Below, in pieces: positions 27,829-35,369 of a DNA stretch of 64,000 nucleotides. The translations under genes and the position numbers were made by a program. The notes beneath the pieces are model-generated. The model worked only from the letters and a program-made list of their open reading frames with translations. It made no database searches and was not told where the DNA came from. Source of the stretch: GAS368 sp965227745 (GTDB lineage: Bacteria; Verrucomicrobiota; Verrucomicrobiia; Opitutales; Opitutaceae); the NCBI GenBank assembly GCA_965227745.1, contig OZ245769.1, positions 6,200,001 to 6,264,000 of the forward strand, in the 5' to 3' direction. Position 1 is the first letter of the stretch; each line of letters begins with the position of its first letter.

Positions 27829-28800
27829 ATGAAACTTACCTTCCTCAAAGTTGCTTTGCTGGCTCTTGCCGTTGCGCTGCCTGTCATGGCGGCGCCGAAA
27901 AAAGTCCTCGTCGTGACCGTCACGACGGGCTTCCGCCACTCCTCTATTCCCACCGCTGAGCGCATCATCTCGCAACTCGCGGCGGAGAGTGGCGGGAAGT
28001 TTGCGGTCGATTTCGTGCGGCAGCCCGAGGGTGAGCCGAAGAAGCCGACGCAGCCCAAGCCCGGCAAGGACGGCGACAAGGCCCCGGCCTTTCTCGCTGC
28101 CATGGAAAAATTCAAGGCCGACTCGAAAGTGTACGATGAGGCGATGGCCGCGTGGTCGCCCAAAGTCGTCCAGGCCCTCAAGGCGCTGAGCCTCGACAAT
28201 CTCAAGAATTATGACGCCGTGGCCTTTGTGAGCACGACGGGCGATCTGCCGCTGCCAGACAAGCAGGGTTTTGTCGACTGGGTGGCGGCCGGGCACGGGT
28301 TCGTCGGCATTCATGCCGCGACCGATACGTTTCACCAGTTCCCGCCGTACATCGCGATGCTCGGCGGCGAGTTCAAGACCCACGGCCCACAAGTCTCCGT
28401 CGATGCGCACAATCAAGACACGGTGCACTCCGCGGCCAAGATGCTGCCGACGACTTGGACGGTGTACGACGAGATCTACCAGATGAAGAATTTCGAGCGC
28501 GCCAAGGTGCACGGCCTGCTCTCGCTCAGCGAACTCATGCTCAACGCGGACGATATCAAGGCGAAGAAAGCCACGCCCGGCGACTATCCCGTCGCCTGGA
28601 CGAAGATGCACGGCAAGGGCCGCGTGTTCTATACCTCGCTCGGCCATCGCGAAGACGTGTGGGATCCGGCGGCGCCCGAGGGTGGCAAACGCCAGAACTC
28701 CCCGGAGCATTCCAAACTATTTCAACAGCACGTGTCCGCTGGCATCCTATGGTCGCTCGGCCTCGCGCCGGGCAGTGCGGAGCCGCAGAAGCAGAAATAA
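27829..28800 (+). CDS. ThuA-domain periplasmic protein
   Basis: A 323-residue protein of the ThuA family (type 1 glutamine amidotransferase-like fold), found in disaccharide oxidation or utilisation. The ATG at 27829 yields a clean signal peptide (MKLTFLKVALLALAVALPVMA). The mature start PKKVLVVTVTTGFRHSSIP and the central HGFVGIHAATDTFHQFPPY are the family hallmarks, as is GRVFYTSLGHREDVW near the C-terminus. An earlier in-frame start at 27790 lacks the signal-peptide logic. It lies 247 bases after the PQQ dehydrogenase; the gap holds no gene, only a short repeat of TAGCTGTTCGC at both ends. A UUCG-loop terminator follows the stop. Confidence 0.92.
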   Translation: MKLTFLKVALLALAVALPVMAAPKKVLVVTVTTGFRHSSIPTAERIISQLAAESGGKFAVDFVRQPEGEPKKPTQPKPGKDGDKAPAFLAAMEKFKADSKVYDEAMAAWSPKVVQALKALSLDNLKNYDAVAFVSTTGDLPLPDKQGFVDWVAAGHGFVGIHAATDTFHQFPPYIAMLGGEFKTHGPQVSVDAHNQDTVHSAAKMLPTTWTVYDEIYQMKNFERAKVHGLLSLSELMLNADDIKAKKATPGDYPVAWTKMHGKGRVFYTSLGHREDVWDPAAPEGGKRQNSPEHSKLFQQHVSAGILWSLGLAPGSAEPQKQK

Positions 28801-28825
28801 ACGGAGCGGCGAAGCGGCCGTGATT

Positions 28826-29272
28826 TCAGGGCGGACTTCGGTCCGCCCTATTTTTTGCGAAGAGCGGAGTGATCACGCGGCTCACGACCTCGGCGGGAGG
28901 TTTGGCGTTGGGATTCGGTTGGTAATAACTGCCGTCGGCGAGCTTCTTGCGGGTCCTGGCGGTGTGGACCTCCACCTTGAGCTCGATGAGGTACGTCTTG
29001 AAGTCCCATTCCCAGCGCGCCTCATAGCGGAGCACGGCATCGGCGTTGTCGGGCAGCATCGTGAGGTGGCCGCAAGAGGCATCGTAGCCGAGACGCTTGA
29101 GCTCGGCGACGATTAGCTCATCGAGGTGGCGATCGTCGTTTAAAAGGTGCTCCACGTAGATGTGCCGGAACTGCGCGAGATCGACAACTTTGCGCGACTC
29201 GACCGTCGAGCAGCCGGTGAGGCTCAGCAACAGACCGACCAAGAGGAACGGCAGAACACGAAGTAGGGTCAT
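28826..29272 (-). CDS. Small lipoprotein of unknown function
   Basis: A 148-residue protein with a lipoprotein signal peptide: a hydrophobic run followed by the lipobox LTGC, with the acylated Cys near residue 21. The mature part (KVVDLAQFRHIYVEHLLNDD) resembles the DUF4136-type envelope lipoproteins in outline, but I cannot assign a family. The C-terminus (NRADRSPP) is encoded by the terminator stem of the convergent ThuA gene, so the 3' ends are only a few bases apart. It stands alone and is likely attached to the outer membrane. Confidence 0.8.
   Translation of the reverse strand: MTLLRVLPFLLVGLLLSLTGCSTVESRKVVDLAQFRHIYVEHLLNDDRHLDELIVAELKRLGYDASCGHLTMLPDNADAVLRYEARWEWDFKTYLIELKVEVHTARTRKKLADGSYYQPNPNAKPPAEVVSRVITPLFAKNRADRSPP
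28828..28856 (+). terminator. UUCG-loop terminator of the ThuA gene
   Basis: A perfect 9-bp stem AGGGCGGAC / GTCCGCCCT closed by a TTCG tetraloop, then A and six T residues. Its DNA also encodes the last residues of the convergent lipoprotein gene, so the stem is under two constraints. Confidence 0.95.
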
Positions 29273-29395
29273 GGAGAAAGGGATGGACGCACGGCCAAGG
29301 CGCTAAGTGACGCATGGCGGGCGCGAGGGCAAGATTTGCGCCGCAATCGTTGTGCTTGCCATCTGGCGCGGGTGCGATGCTTTACAGTCAACCCT

Positions 29396-30448
29396 GTGAA
29401 GTCAGTCGCCGCACCCACCGTCCGTTCCCTCGCTCGTTCGCTCGGGCTTTCTCACACCACTGTCTCCGATGCGTTGCGTGACAAAGGCCGCGTCGATCCG
29501 GCGACGGCCGCGCGCATCCGTGAAGCGGCCAAGGCCGCCGGCTATCGGCGCAACCCGCTCGCCGCGGCCGTGATGTCGGAATTGCGCCGCTCGCGCGGCG
29601 GCACGTTTCGCGGCGTGCTGGCGGCGGTGGATGTGCGCGAGCCGCAACGGCGCGACCCGCACGGCGTGTTTCACCAGGAGCTGATTCGCGGTAGTCGCGA
29701 GCGGGCCGGGGAGCTGGGCTTCAAGCTTGAGGAATTCGTCGTCGATCGCGCGGAGATGACGCAGCCGCGGCTCGATGGGATTTTGCAGTCGCGCGGCATC
29801 CATGGCGTGCTCGTGCTGCCCTCGTGGTTCGCGCCCGATTGGTCGGGGCTCAACTGGTCGCACTACGCGGGCGTCTACACCGACTACGTGATCGAGCGCC
29901 CGGCGCTGCACTGCGTCTGCTGTAATCACTACCGCTCCACGCTCGGCGTCCTCACACGACTCATCGAGCGCGGCTACAAGCGCCCGGGTCTCTTCCTCGA
30001 GACCGGTCGCGACGAGCGCACCCAGCACCGCTTCAGCTCGGCCTTTCGCACGTTTCAAGAGACGCGGGCCGGCATCGCAAAAATCCCGATGCTCCTGACG
30101 CCCGTGCGCGAGAGGGAGGAATTCGTCGCGTGGTTCGAGAAGCACAAGCCCGACGTCGTGCTCGGCCACTTCACCGAGATCATCGATTGGATGGAAGGCT
30201 GCGGCGCAAAGGTGCCGCAGACCCACGGCTTCGTGAGCCTCAATCTCCTCTACAAGACGCGCCCCTGCGCCGGGCTCGACCAGCAGCCGCGCGAACTCGG
30301 CGCGCGCGCCGCGGAGTTACTGATCGCGCAATTGCAGCGCAATGAACTGGGCGTGCCCTCGTGGCCGACAACGACGACGGTGCCCGCGCGGTGGGTCGAG
30401 GGGCCGACGGTGCGGAAGCCGAAGAGGGTGGAAGAGGGAAAGGCCTGA
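29396..30448 (+). CDS. LacI/GalR-family transcriptional regulator
   Basis: A 350-residue repressor-type protein. The GTG at 29396 gives an immediate LacI helix-turn-helix (TVRSLARSLGLSHTTVSDAL) at residues about 8-27, followed by the hinge region GYRRNPLAAAVMSEL. A longer in-frame start at 29336 adds 20 residues not seen in the family. The rest is a periplasmic-binding-protein-like effector domain (GVLVLPSWFAPDW, YKRPGLFLETGRDERTQHR). The usual LacI consensus VSRAL is replaced by VSDAL. The neighbouring xylose isomerase is convergent to it, so the target is not obvious; it may act elsewhere. Confidence 0.9.
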   Translation: MKSVAAPTVRSLARSLGLSHTTVSDALRDKGRVDPATAARIREAAKAAGYRRNPLAAAVMSELRRSRGGTFRGVLAAVDVREPQRRDPHGVFHQELIRGSRERAGELGFKLEEFVVDRAEMTQPRLDGILQSRGIHGVLVLPSWFAPDWSGLNWSHYAGVYTDYVIERPALHCVCCNHYRSTLGVLTRLIERGYKRPGLFLETGRDERTQHRFSSAFRTFQETRAGIAKIPMLLTPVREREEFVAWFEKHKPDVVLGHFTEIIDWMEGCGAKVPQTHGFVSLNLLYKTRPCAGLDQQPRELGARAAELLIAQLQRNELGVPSWPTTTTVPARWVEGPTVRKPKRVEEGKA

Positions 30449-30564
30449 GGTCGCGAGTTGGGAGTGGGTGGTGATCTCCGAGCGGAGGCTTCTGGGGGTC
30501 GGATTGCCGATGGAGTTTTTGGGTTTGCGCTCGCGACGTCGCCCGGAGGTCGACGTCCCCCTCG

Positions 30565-30600
30565 GAAAAAAGAAAAGGCGGCGCTCGGGAGAGCGCCGCC
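30565..30600 (-). terminator. Rho-independent terminator of xylA
   Basis: On the minus strand a perfect 10-bp stem (GGCGGCGCTC / GAGCGCCGCC) with a 4-base loop is followed by a T-rich tract. It lies about 30 bases after the xylA stop. Confidence 0.95.
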
Positions 30601-30628
30601 TCGTGGTGTATCCGGTTCGAAATTACGT

Positions 30629-31957
30629 TTAGCCGTGGAGGTAGCTCGTGAGGAGATTTTCGAGGTACTCCTGCTTGCCGCTGCGGGGCTTGGGTTCGCC
30701 GAGCTTGCCGAGGACGAGTTTCTCGAGCGAGGCGAAGGAGGCCTTGCCGGACTCGATGTCCTTGCCGAAGCCGGTGTCGAAGCTGGCATAGCGGTCGGCG
30801 ACGAAGGACTCGAACTTGCCCTCGGCGAGAATCTTGCGCGCGATCTTAAAGGCGAGGGCGTAGGCATCCATGCCGCCGATGTGGGCGTGGAAGAGATCGT
30901 CGGCGTCGATGGACGGGCGGCGGAGCTTGGCGTCGAAGTTGAAGCCGCCGGTGCCGAGGCCGCCGGCCTTGAGGATGGAGACCATCGCGAGGGTGAGCTC
31001 GCGCACGTCGGTGTTGAATTGGTCGGTGTCCCAGCCGAGGAGGAGATCGCCGGCGTTGGCATCGATGGAGCCCAGCATGTTTTGCGAGGCGGCGACCTCG
31101 ATCTCGTGCTGGAAGGTGTGGCCGGCGAGCGTGGCGTGGTTGGTCTCGATGTTGAACTTGAAATACTTCTCGAGGCCGTAGGTGCGGAGGAAGGCGATGC
31201 CGCTCGCGACGTCGAAATCGTACTGGTGCTTGGTCGGCTCCTTGGGCTTGGGCTCGATGAGGAATTGGCCCTTGAAGCCGATGCTCTTGGCGTAGTCGAC
31301 GGCCATGTGGAGAAACGCGGCGAGGTGATCCTGCTCGCGCTTCAGGTTGGTATTGAGGAGGGTCTCGTAGCCTTCGCGGCCGCCCCAGAAGACGTAATTT
31401 TCACCGCCGAGCTCCTGCGTCACCTCGAGCGCCTTCTTCACCTGCGCGGCGGCGTAGGCAAAGACGTGGGCGTCGGGATTCGTGGAGGCGCCGCACATGT
31501 AGCGCGGATTCGAAAAGAGATTGGCGGTGCCCCAGAGGAGTTTTACGCCGGTGGCTTTTTGGAGCAGCTTCGCGTGCGCGACGACCTGGTCGAGATACTT
31601 GTTGGATTCGGCGAGGGTCTTGCCCTCGGGCGCGATGTCGCGGTCGTGGAAGCACCAGAACGGCGAGCGGATCTTTTGGAAAAACTCGAAGCCGGCCTCG
31701 AGGCGGACCTTGGCAACGGACACCGCGTCCTTGCCGCTTTCCCACGGGCGGACAATGGTACCGGGGCCGAACGGATCCGACCCGGTGCCGCGAAACGCGT
31801 GCCAGTAGGCGATGGAGAAACGCATGTGCTCGGACATCGTTTTGCCGTCGACGACCTCGTCGGGATTGTAGTGGCGAAACGCGAGGGCGTTGGCGGAGCC
31901 GGGGCCTTCGAAGGCGATGGTGGGCGTGGACCAGTAAGCGCGGGATTTTTTGGGCAT
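30629..31957 (-). CDS. xylA: Xylose isomerase
   Basis: A 442-residue cytoplasmic enzyme interconverting D-xylose and D-xylulose. Length and motifs fit the long class II xylose isomerases: PFWCFHDRDIAPEG (catalytic His region), LLWGTANLFSNPRYMCGAST, VFWGGREGYETLLNT, KFNIETNHATLAGHTFQHE (metal and substrate residues) and LLGWDTDQFNTDV. I start at the ATG at 31957 (MPKKSRAYWSTPTIAFEG); the reading frame extends further upstream but that part is Ser/Pro-rich and not family-like. The gene diverges from a XylR-type activator, and the 238-base gap should hold its operator. A xylulokinase gene is not in this window. Confidence 0.97.
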   Translation of the reverse strand: MPKKSRAYWSTPTIAFEGPGSANALAFRHYNPDEVVDGKTMSEHMRFSIAYWHAFRGTGSDPFGPGTIVRPWESGKDAVSVAKVRLEAGFEFFQKIRSPFWCFHDRDIAPEGKTLAESNKYLDQVVAHAKLLQKATGVKLLWGTANLFSNPRYMCGASTNPDAHVFAYAAAQVKKALEVTQELGGENYVFWGGREGYETLLNTNLKREQDHLAAFLHMAVDYAKSIGFKGQFLIEPKPKEPTKHQYDFDVASGIAFLRTYGLEKYFKFNIETNHATLAGHTFQHEIEVAASQNMLGSIDANAGDLLLGWDTDQFNTDVRELTLAMVSILKAGGLGTGGFNFDAKLRRPSIDADDLFHAHIGGMDAYALAFKIARKILAEGKFESFVADRYASFDTGFGKDIESGKASFASLEKLVLGKLGEPKPRSGKQEYLENLLTSYLHG

Positions 31958-32195
31958 GGAGAGAGGGGGAGAGAAGGGACGGGGAGGAGTGTAGGAGGGT
32001 GGGGGCGCGAGGGAGAAGTATAGCGGAGAGCGGATTTGGGAGGGTAACAAATATCCACACATTTATTTTGATTTTTCGTGGGCTACGAGCGGAGTGGAGG
32101 TGCGCGCTGGCGAATTGAATCCGTCCGTTTTCCGCGGGCGTCGTCAAGCGACGCCCCTACCAAACCCGTCGAATCCATCGTCAAATTTACGACCC
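31958..32195. promoter_or_regulatory. Divergent xylA/xylR control region
   Basis: A 238-base gap between divergent genes. An AT-rich stretch at about 32035-32080 is the likely promoter-operator core for xylA; a -10-like TATACT on the minus strand lies near 32020, but no good -35 is visible. The plus-strand side holds a small hairpin repeat at 32136-32156. Specific XylR half-sites could not be identified by eye. Confidence 0.45.
32136..32156. repeat. Short palindromic intergenic repeat
   Basis: GGGCGTCG (32136-32143) and CGACGCCC (32149-32156) form a perfect 8-bp stem around TCAAG, followed by CCTAC. The form is that of a dispersed REP-like unit. It lies 39 bases before the xylR-like start, so it will be in the mRNA leader. 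Confidence 0.6.
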
Positions 32196-33362
32196 ATGAG
32201 CAAGGCACACAAAGTGGCGCTGCTGATCGAGACCTCGAATCGGTATGGGCGGGATTTGCTCACGGGCATCCGCGAGTGGATGGGGCCGGGCGGGCGGTGG
32301 GCGGTGCGCTTTACCGAGCAGGCGCGCGGGGCGGCGGTGCCCTCATGGCTGGCGGAGTGGGCGGGCGATGGGATCATCGCGCGCGTGGACTCGCCGCAGA
32401 TCGCGGCGGCGTTGAAGCGCACGAAGCTGCCGGTGGTGGATGTGAGCGCGGAGCGCGACTCGTCGGAATTTCCGCGCGTGAGCATCGACAACACCGCGGT
32501 GGCGCAGCTCGCGGGAGGGCACCTCGCGCGCAAAGGGTTTAGCCATTTCGCGTATTGTGGAGATGACCGCTTTTTGTGGTCGCGGCAGCGCGGCGAGGAA
32601 TTTGTGCGATGGCTCAAGCAGGCGGGACATGAATGTCCAATTTTTAGTTCTGATTCGAAAGCGCGGCGTGCCCCGGGCTCCGATGCGGAGAACCGCGCCA
32701 TCGCCGACTGGCTGGCGAAGCTACCGAAGCCGGTGGCGGTATTCGCGTGTTACGACGGGCGTGCGCAGCAGGTGCTTGAGGCGTGTCAATTGCGCGGGCT
32801 CCATGTGCCGGACGATGTGGCGGTGCTTGGCGTGGATAACGACGAAGTGCTCTGCGAACTGTGCAGCCCGCCGCTCTCCAGCGTGCTGCCGAACGCGCGG
32901 CGCACGGGCTACGAGGCGGCGGAGATGCTGTCACGTATGATGACGGCGCGGCGCAGCGTACGGGCGGAGACACGATTTGTGGAGCCGCTGCGCGTGGTGG
33001 AGCGGCAGTCTACGGATGTGGTATCGGTCGCGGATGCGAGGGTGGCGGCGGCGCTGAAATTCATCCGCGAGCACGCGCGCGAGGGCATCAACGTGGGCGA
33101 CGTGTTGCGCGCGGTCCCCATGTCGCGCACGCTGCTGGAGCAAAAATTTCAAGCACTGCTCGGGCACTCGCCGCACCGGCAGATCGTGCAAACGAAGATC
33201 GAGCACGCGAAGCATTTGCTCGTGGAGAGTGATATCCCGATTGCGGTGGTGGCGGAGCAGGCGGGGTTCGATAGTCCGAGTTATCTCAGCGTGGCGTTTC
33301 GACGGGAGACGGGGCAGAGCCCGTATGCATATCGGGAGAGTCGGGGGCGGGTGGTGGGGTAG
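32196..33362 (+). CDS. XylR-type AraC-family regulator
   Basis: A 388-residue activator with a sugar-binding domain followed by an AraC DNA-binding domain. The ATG at 32196 starts MSKAHKVALLIETSNRYGRD, the typical opening of XylR (periplasmic-binding-like domain). GLHVPDDVAVLGVDNDEVLC and CSPPLSSVLPNARRTGYEAA are hallmark motifs of this branch. The last 110 residues form two helix-turn-helix units (INVGDVLRAVPMSRTLLEQK and IPIAVVAEQAGFDSPSYLSV). Divergence from xylA strongly suggests it activates xylA in response to xylose. I leave the symbol blank because orthology with E. coli XylR rests on architecture and context only. Confidence 0.93.
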   Translation: MSKAHKVALLIETSNRYGRDLLTGIREWMGPGGRWAVRFTEQARGAAVPSWLAEWAGDGIIARVDSPQIAAALKRTKLPVVDVSAERDSSEFPRVSIDNTAVAQLAGGHLARKGFSHFAYCGDDRFLWSRQRGEEFVRWLKQAGHECPIFSSDSKARRAPGSDAENRAIADWLAKLPKPVAVFACYDGRAQQVLEACQLRGLHVPDDVAVLGVDNDEVLCELCSPPLSSVLPNARRTGYEAAEMLSRMMTARRSVRAETRFVEPLRVVERQSTDVVSVADARVAAALKFIREHAREGINVGDVLRAVPMSRTLLEQKFQALLGHSPHRQIVQTKIEHAKHLLVESDIPIAVVAEQAGFDSPSYLSVAFRRETGQSPYAYRESRGRVVG

Positions 33363-33387
33363 GGGCGGTTTGAGATTGTGTCGGAAA

Positions 33388-33451
33388 GTAGGCCGCGAGC
33401 TTGCTCGCGCTCGTCCGTCGTCGCACCAGCGCCTGCGAGCAGGCTGCCTAC
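33388..33451. repeat. Cloverleaf-like palindromic intergenic repeat
   Basis: Outer arms GTAGGC (33388-33393) and GCCTAC (33446-33451) enclose two hairpins: CGCGAGC / GCTCGCG (33394-33409) and GCCTGC / GCAGGC (33431-33444). The layout is that of a dispersed REP/BIME-type element between convergent genes. Confidence 0.75.
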
Positions 33452-33493
33452 CTTGCAGTCGTCGCTTTTTCTCAAAAAATTCTACCGTATCCG

Positions 33494-34954
33494 CTAAACT
33501 AATACGTCCTTCACCACCTGACCGAAGACGTCGGTGAGGCGGTAGTAGCGGCCCTGGTGTTTGTAGGTGAGCTGCTCGTGGTTGATGCCGAGCTGGTGGA
33601 GGATCGTGGCTTGGAGGTCGTGGACGGAGACGGGCTTTTCGGTGATGTTGTAGCCGAAGTCGTCGGTGGCTCCGTGGATGTAGCCGGGCTTCACGCCGCC
33701 GCCGGCGAGCCAGACGGTGAAGGAGCGGGGGTGGTGGTCGCGGCCGTAGTCGGTGGCGGTGAGCTTGCCCTGCGAGTAGTTGGTGCGGCCAAATTCACCG
33801 CCCCAGACGACGAGCGTGTCGTCGAGGAGGCCGCGCTGCTTGAGATCGGTGATGAGCGCGTAGCAGCCGCGGTCGACGTCGGCGCACTGGCGGCGGATGC
33901 CCTTGGGCAGCGAGCCGTGCTGGTCCCAGCCGGGATGGTAGAGCTGGATGAAACGTACGTCGCGCTCGGCGAGACGGCGCGCGAGGAGGCAATTGGCGGC
34001 GAAGGTGCCGGGCTTTTTGGCGTCTTCCCCGTAGAGTTCGTAGGTGGCGGCGGACTCTTTGGTGGAGTCCATGACCTCGGGCACGCTCGTCTGCATGCGA
34101 TAGGCCATCTCGTATTGCGCGACGCGCGAGGCGATCTCGGGGTCGCCGAGTTGCACGGCTTGCTGGGCGTTGAGCTCGGCGAGACGGTCGAGGAACTGGC
34201 GGCGGCCGGCGGCGGAGATGCCATCGGGGTTTTGCAAAAACAGCACGGGGTCGCCACCGCCACGGAACTGCACGCCTTGGTGGAGGCTGGGGAGAAAACC
34301 ATTGCCCCAGAGGCGGGAATAGAGCGGCTGGTCGATGCGGTCCTTGGAAATGAGGACGACGAAGGCGGGAAGATTTTCGTTGGCGCTGCCGAGACCATAA
34401 GAGAGCCACGAGCCCATCGAGGGACGGCCGGGGAGTTGGTGGCCGGTTTGGAAAAACGTAATGGCGGGGTCGTGATTGATGTGCTCGGTGTGCATCGAGC
34501 GGATGAAGCACAGCTCGTCGACCATCTTGGCCGTGTGCGGCAGGAGATCGCTGACCCACGCGCGGCTTTGGCCGTGTTGCGCAAATTTGAAAATCGAGCC
34601 CGCGAGCGGGTAGTGCGCCTGATGCGCCGACATGCCGGTGAGCCGCTGCCCGGCGCGCACGCTCTCGGGCAGGTCCTGGCCGTTCATCTCATTGAGGAGC
34701 GGTTTGTAGTCGAAGAGGTCGTGCTGCGAGGGGCCGCCGGCCATGAAAAGGTAGATGATCCGCTTGGCCTTGGGGGCAAAGTGCGGGCGGTCGAGGATGC
34801 CGCGGAAGGGCGAGGCGGTGACGGGCGCGGCGGTGGTGGCGCCGCGAGCGGAGCGCTGAAGCAGATTCATCAACGCGACGCCGCCGATGCCCATGGCGAA
34901 GCGATTGAAAAATTCGCGGCGGGTCAGGCCGAAGTTGACGTGGTCGCAAAACAT
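33494..34954 (-). CDS. DUF1501 family protein
   Basis: A 486-residue protein of the DUF1501 family, sulfatase-superfamily-like and abundant in Planctomycetes and Verrucomicrobia. The N-terminus has a twin-arginine-like export signal (LTRREFFNRFAMGIGGVALM). Family motifs include AKRIIYLFMAGGPSQHDLFD, INHDPAITFFQTGHQLPGRP, LVVWGGEFGRTNYSQG and RDHHPRSFTVWLAGGGVKPG. It lies downstream of a PSCyt1-DUF1549-DUF1553 gene on the same strand, the usual partner. Together they are thought to act in the periplasm in degradation of complex glycans, but the biochemical role is not established. The 415-base gap to its partner is filled with repeats. Confidence 0.94.
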   Translation of the reverse strand: MFCDHVNFGLTRREFFNRFAMGIGGVALMNLLQRSARGATTAAPVTASPFRGILDRPHFAPKAKRIIYLFMAGGPSQHDLFDYKPLLNEMNGQDLPESVRAGQRLTGMSAHQAHYPLAGSIFKFAQHGQSRAWVSDLLPHTAKMVDELCFIRSMHTEHINHDPAITFFQTGHQLPGRPSMGSWLSYGLGSANENLPAFVVLISKDRIDQPLYSRLWGNGFLPSLHQGVQFRGGGDPVLFLQNPDGISAAGRRQFLDRLAELNAQQAVQLGDPEIASRVAQYEMAYRMQTSVPEVMDSTKESAATYELYGEDAKKPGTFAANCLLARRLAERDVRFIQLYHPGWDQHGSLPKGIRRQCADVDRGCYALITDLKQRGLLDDTLVVWGGEFGRTNYSQGKLTATDYGRDHHPRSFTVWLAGGGVKPGYIHGATDDFGYNITEKPVSVHDLQATILHQLGINHEQLTYKHQGRYYRLTDVFGQVVKDVLV

Positions 34955-34983
34955 GGAACGTGGAACGGGAGAAAGGATTATTT

Positions 34984-35345
34984 AACCACGGATTACGCGG
35001 ATGGGCACGGATACGGACTTAGACTCAGATGGAGATGGACCGCGAAAGATGCAAAGAAGTGCGAAGAGTTGAGAACCGCGGATTTTATTAACCACGAAAT
35101 ACACGAAACACACGAAAAACGGGCGGCGGAATTTTGAACAGTAAGGTCGGGAAGAGCGGGAAGGGTTGAGGGGTGGGTGGTGAGAGAAAGAGAACGCGTC
35201 GTCACGGAGATAAAACCAAACAGAGAGGAACCGCGAAGGACGCGAAGAGGCGCGAAGATCGGTTTTCATTTCGCGTTTCTTCGCGTCCTTCGCGGTTCAC
35301 TGCGGTTTGGGATTCTATCCGTGTTCATCTGTGTTCATCCGTGGT
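34984..35345. repeat. Cluster of intergenic repeats between the PSD1-type and DUF1501 genes
   Basis: This gap holds several low-complexity units: ACCACGGATTACGCGGATGG (from 34985), ACCACGAAATACACGAAACA (from 35091) and, toward the end, ATCCGTGTTCATCTGTGTTC (from 35318). In the middle, a perfect 20-bp inverted repeat occupies 35229-35248 and 35278-35297 with a 29-base spacer. Such motifs are dispersed between genes in related genomes, from general knowledge. No gene is present here. Confidence 0.8.
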
Positions 35346-35369
35346 TCAAAAACGTTTTGGGTTTGGGGT

